DNA from: Alphaproteobacteria bacterium
Lineage (GTDB): Bacteria > Pseudomonadota > Alphaproteobacteria > CACIAM-22H2
Assembly (NCBI GenBank): GCA_016793165.1
Contig: JAEULA010000089.1
Coordinates: 1 to 64,000, forward strand
Reading direction: 5' to 3'
Length of the DNA: 64,000 bases
In this document: positions 63,012 through 64,000 of the stretch, piece after piece
How positions within the stretch are numbered: position 1 is the first letter of the stretch
Layout: every line of letters begins with the position of its first letter
Position numbers and translations under genes: made by a program
The notes under the pieces: model-generated
The model's input: the letters and a program-made list of their open reading frames with translations, nothing else
The model's database searches: none
What the model was told of the DNA's origin: nothing

Positions 63012-64000
63012 TCAGCGCGCCGCCAGCCAGGCGTCGAGCTGGGCGGCGATCCGCCGGCGATAGGCCGCCCAGGTGAAATCGAGGGCGCGCGCGCGGGCCG
63101 CCTCGCTCATCCGCGCGCGCAGCTCGGGATCGCGATGCAGGGCCTCGAGGCGCGCGCACAGCGCCTCGACGTCGCGGATCGGGACGACATAGCCCTCGAC
63201 GCCGTCGCGCACGACCGAGCCCGCATTGGGAGTCGTCACGACCGGCAGGCCGCTGGCGAGCGCCTCGTAGGTCACGAAGGCGGAACCCTCGTGCAGCGAG
63301 GGGTAGACGAAGACGTCGGCGTCCTGGAACAGCGCGTGCACCTCGTGGAACGGCACGGCGCTGACGTAGCGGAACAGGTCGGCATAGGGCGCGAAGGCGG
63401 CGTCGGCGCCGATCTTGCGACCCACCAGCACCAGCTCGAGGCCGGGCAGGCCCTTGAGGCGCCTTGCCGCCTCGAGCACGTAGCCGATCCCCTTGCGCTG
63501 GCTGAGGTGGCCGACGAACAGCATGCGGAAGCGGTCGCGCGGCCGCGGCGCGGCGGGTGGCCGGAAGCGCTCGACGTCGACCCCGTAGGGGATCACCGCG
63601 ATCTTCCCCGACGGCACGCCGCGCGCCGTGAGCGTGTCGCGGACGTAGTCGGACGGCACGATCACGGTGTCGGTCCCGGCGAGCTCCGCACGATGGCGTT
63701 CGATGATCCACGCGGGAAGCGTCGCCATCGACTCGGCGAACTGCGGCGCGAGCGCGGCCTCCTGGTGCTCGAGCGCCAGACCGTGCTCGACATGGCCGAT
63801 CACCTGGTTGAGCACGGCGAGCGCGCCGACCTCGCGCGCCGCGCGCGCGGCGTGCAGCGCCGAGCCGTCGTGGCCGATCACCGCGGCCGGCGGCCGGGAC
63901 CGCAGGGCGCGCGCCACGCGGCGGTCCATGATCGCGTTGCGCCAGCCCACGACGGCGGCGAGGCGCCGGCCGCCGATGCCCGCGCGCGCCGCGGCGACGT
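63012..64000 (-). CDS. Glycosyltransferase family 4-type protein, truncated by the window edge
   Basis: The C-terminal 329 residues of a GT-B glycosyltransferase. The frame is open to the last base of the window, so the N-terminus (about 40-80 residues) is missing. The ligand-binding C-terminal half has RMLFVGHLSQRKGIGYVLEA, VPFHEVHALFQDADVFVYPS and HEGSAFVTYEALASGLPV, whose E-x7-E-type pair matches GT4 enzymes. It transfers a nucleotide sugar to a growing polysaccharide. It is convergent with the UXS gene and likely begins another exopolysaccharide cluster to the right. Confidence 0.88.
   Translation of the reverse strand, partial: VAAARAGIGGRRLAAVVGWRNAIMDRRVARALRSRPPAAVIGHDGSALHAARAAREVGALAVLNQVIGHVEHGLALEHQEAALAPQFAESMATLPAWIIERHRAELAGTDTVIVPSDYVRDTLTARGVPSGKIAVIPYGVDVERFRPPAAPRPRDRFRMLFVGHLSQRKGIGYVLEAARRLKGLPGLELVLVGRKIGADAAFAPYADLFRYVSAVPFHEVHALFQDADVFVYPSLHEGSAFVTYEALASGLPVVTTPNAGSVVRDGVEGYVVPIRDVEALCARLEALHRDPELRARMSEAARARALDFTWAAYRRRIAAQLDAWLAAR

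Overview
The window is very GC-rich DNA, packed with genes on both strands, from a Gram-negative bacterium. A RegB/RegA redox two-component pair with the conserved RegB redox cysteine, late cobalamin genes, OmpW, Tat-exported binding proteins and a WcaJ-type exopolysaccharide initiator point to an alphaproteobacterium. That placement is inference from gene families. No rRNA, tRNA, CRISPR array, insertion sequence or phage gene was recognised.

Layout. 1-9.3 kb: an acyltransferase, a cyclic-nucleotide-binding/CPBP membrane protein, two PEP-CTERM-type surface proteins, a catalytically odd SDR, a tiny Tat-signal protein, a flavin amine oxidase fused to a cyclic-nucleotide-binding domain, a CDF-type transporter and a small secreted protein. 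9.4-18.7 kb: a PLP decarboxylase, a five-gene sugar ABC operon ending in an SDR, an inositol-phosphatase-like enzyme, RidA, an AhpD-like protein and a cysteine hydrolase. 18.1-22.3 kb (minus) reads as a compact operon: HTH/TolB/TPR protein, N-formylglutamate amidohydrolase, glutamine-synthetase-like ligase, isochorismatase-like hydrolase. 22.7-28.3 kb: a shortened O-methyltransferase, a NodIJ-like ABC-2 exporter, an unknown protein and a divergent pair of a Gfo/Idh/MocA oxidoreductase and an ornithine-cyclodeaminase-family protein.

28.5-37 kb: OmpW, a gamma-glutamylcyclotransferase-like protein, a second RidA, beta-carbonic anhydrase, a PhnD-like binding protein with a histidine kinase, and a CmuA-like fusion of a UroD-type methyltransferase with a corrinoid domain. 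37-43.6 kb: more PEP-CTERM-type proteins, an SbmA/BacA-like ABC exporter, a cupin and a large glycine-rich surface protein. 43.7-47.9 kb: an MFS transporter and cobS, a histidine phosphatase and cobT of cobalamin nucleotide-loop assembly. 47.9-53.7 kb: a putative metalloprotease and an ABC-2 exporter, divergent from regB-regA and a GT39-like membrane protein. 53.9-64 kb: another PEP-CTERM-type protein, a NIT-domain chemoreceptor, then an exopolysaccharide region (sugar-phosphate transferase, UDP-glucuronate decarboxylase, glycosyltransferase cut by the window edge) interspersed with a degenerate HD-GYP sensor and a phosphoesterase.

How they fit together: seven dispersed proteins carry the same short C-terminal Pro-rich motif, hydrophobic helix and basic tail, and the right edge is exopolysaccharide synthesis. 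This is the usual pairing for exosortase-sorted surface proteins, although no exosortase lies in the window. The corrinoid methyltransferase would need the cobamide that CobS and CobT help complete.
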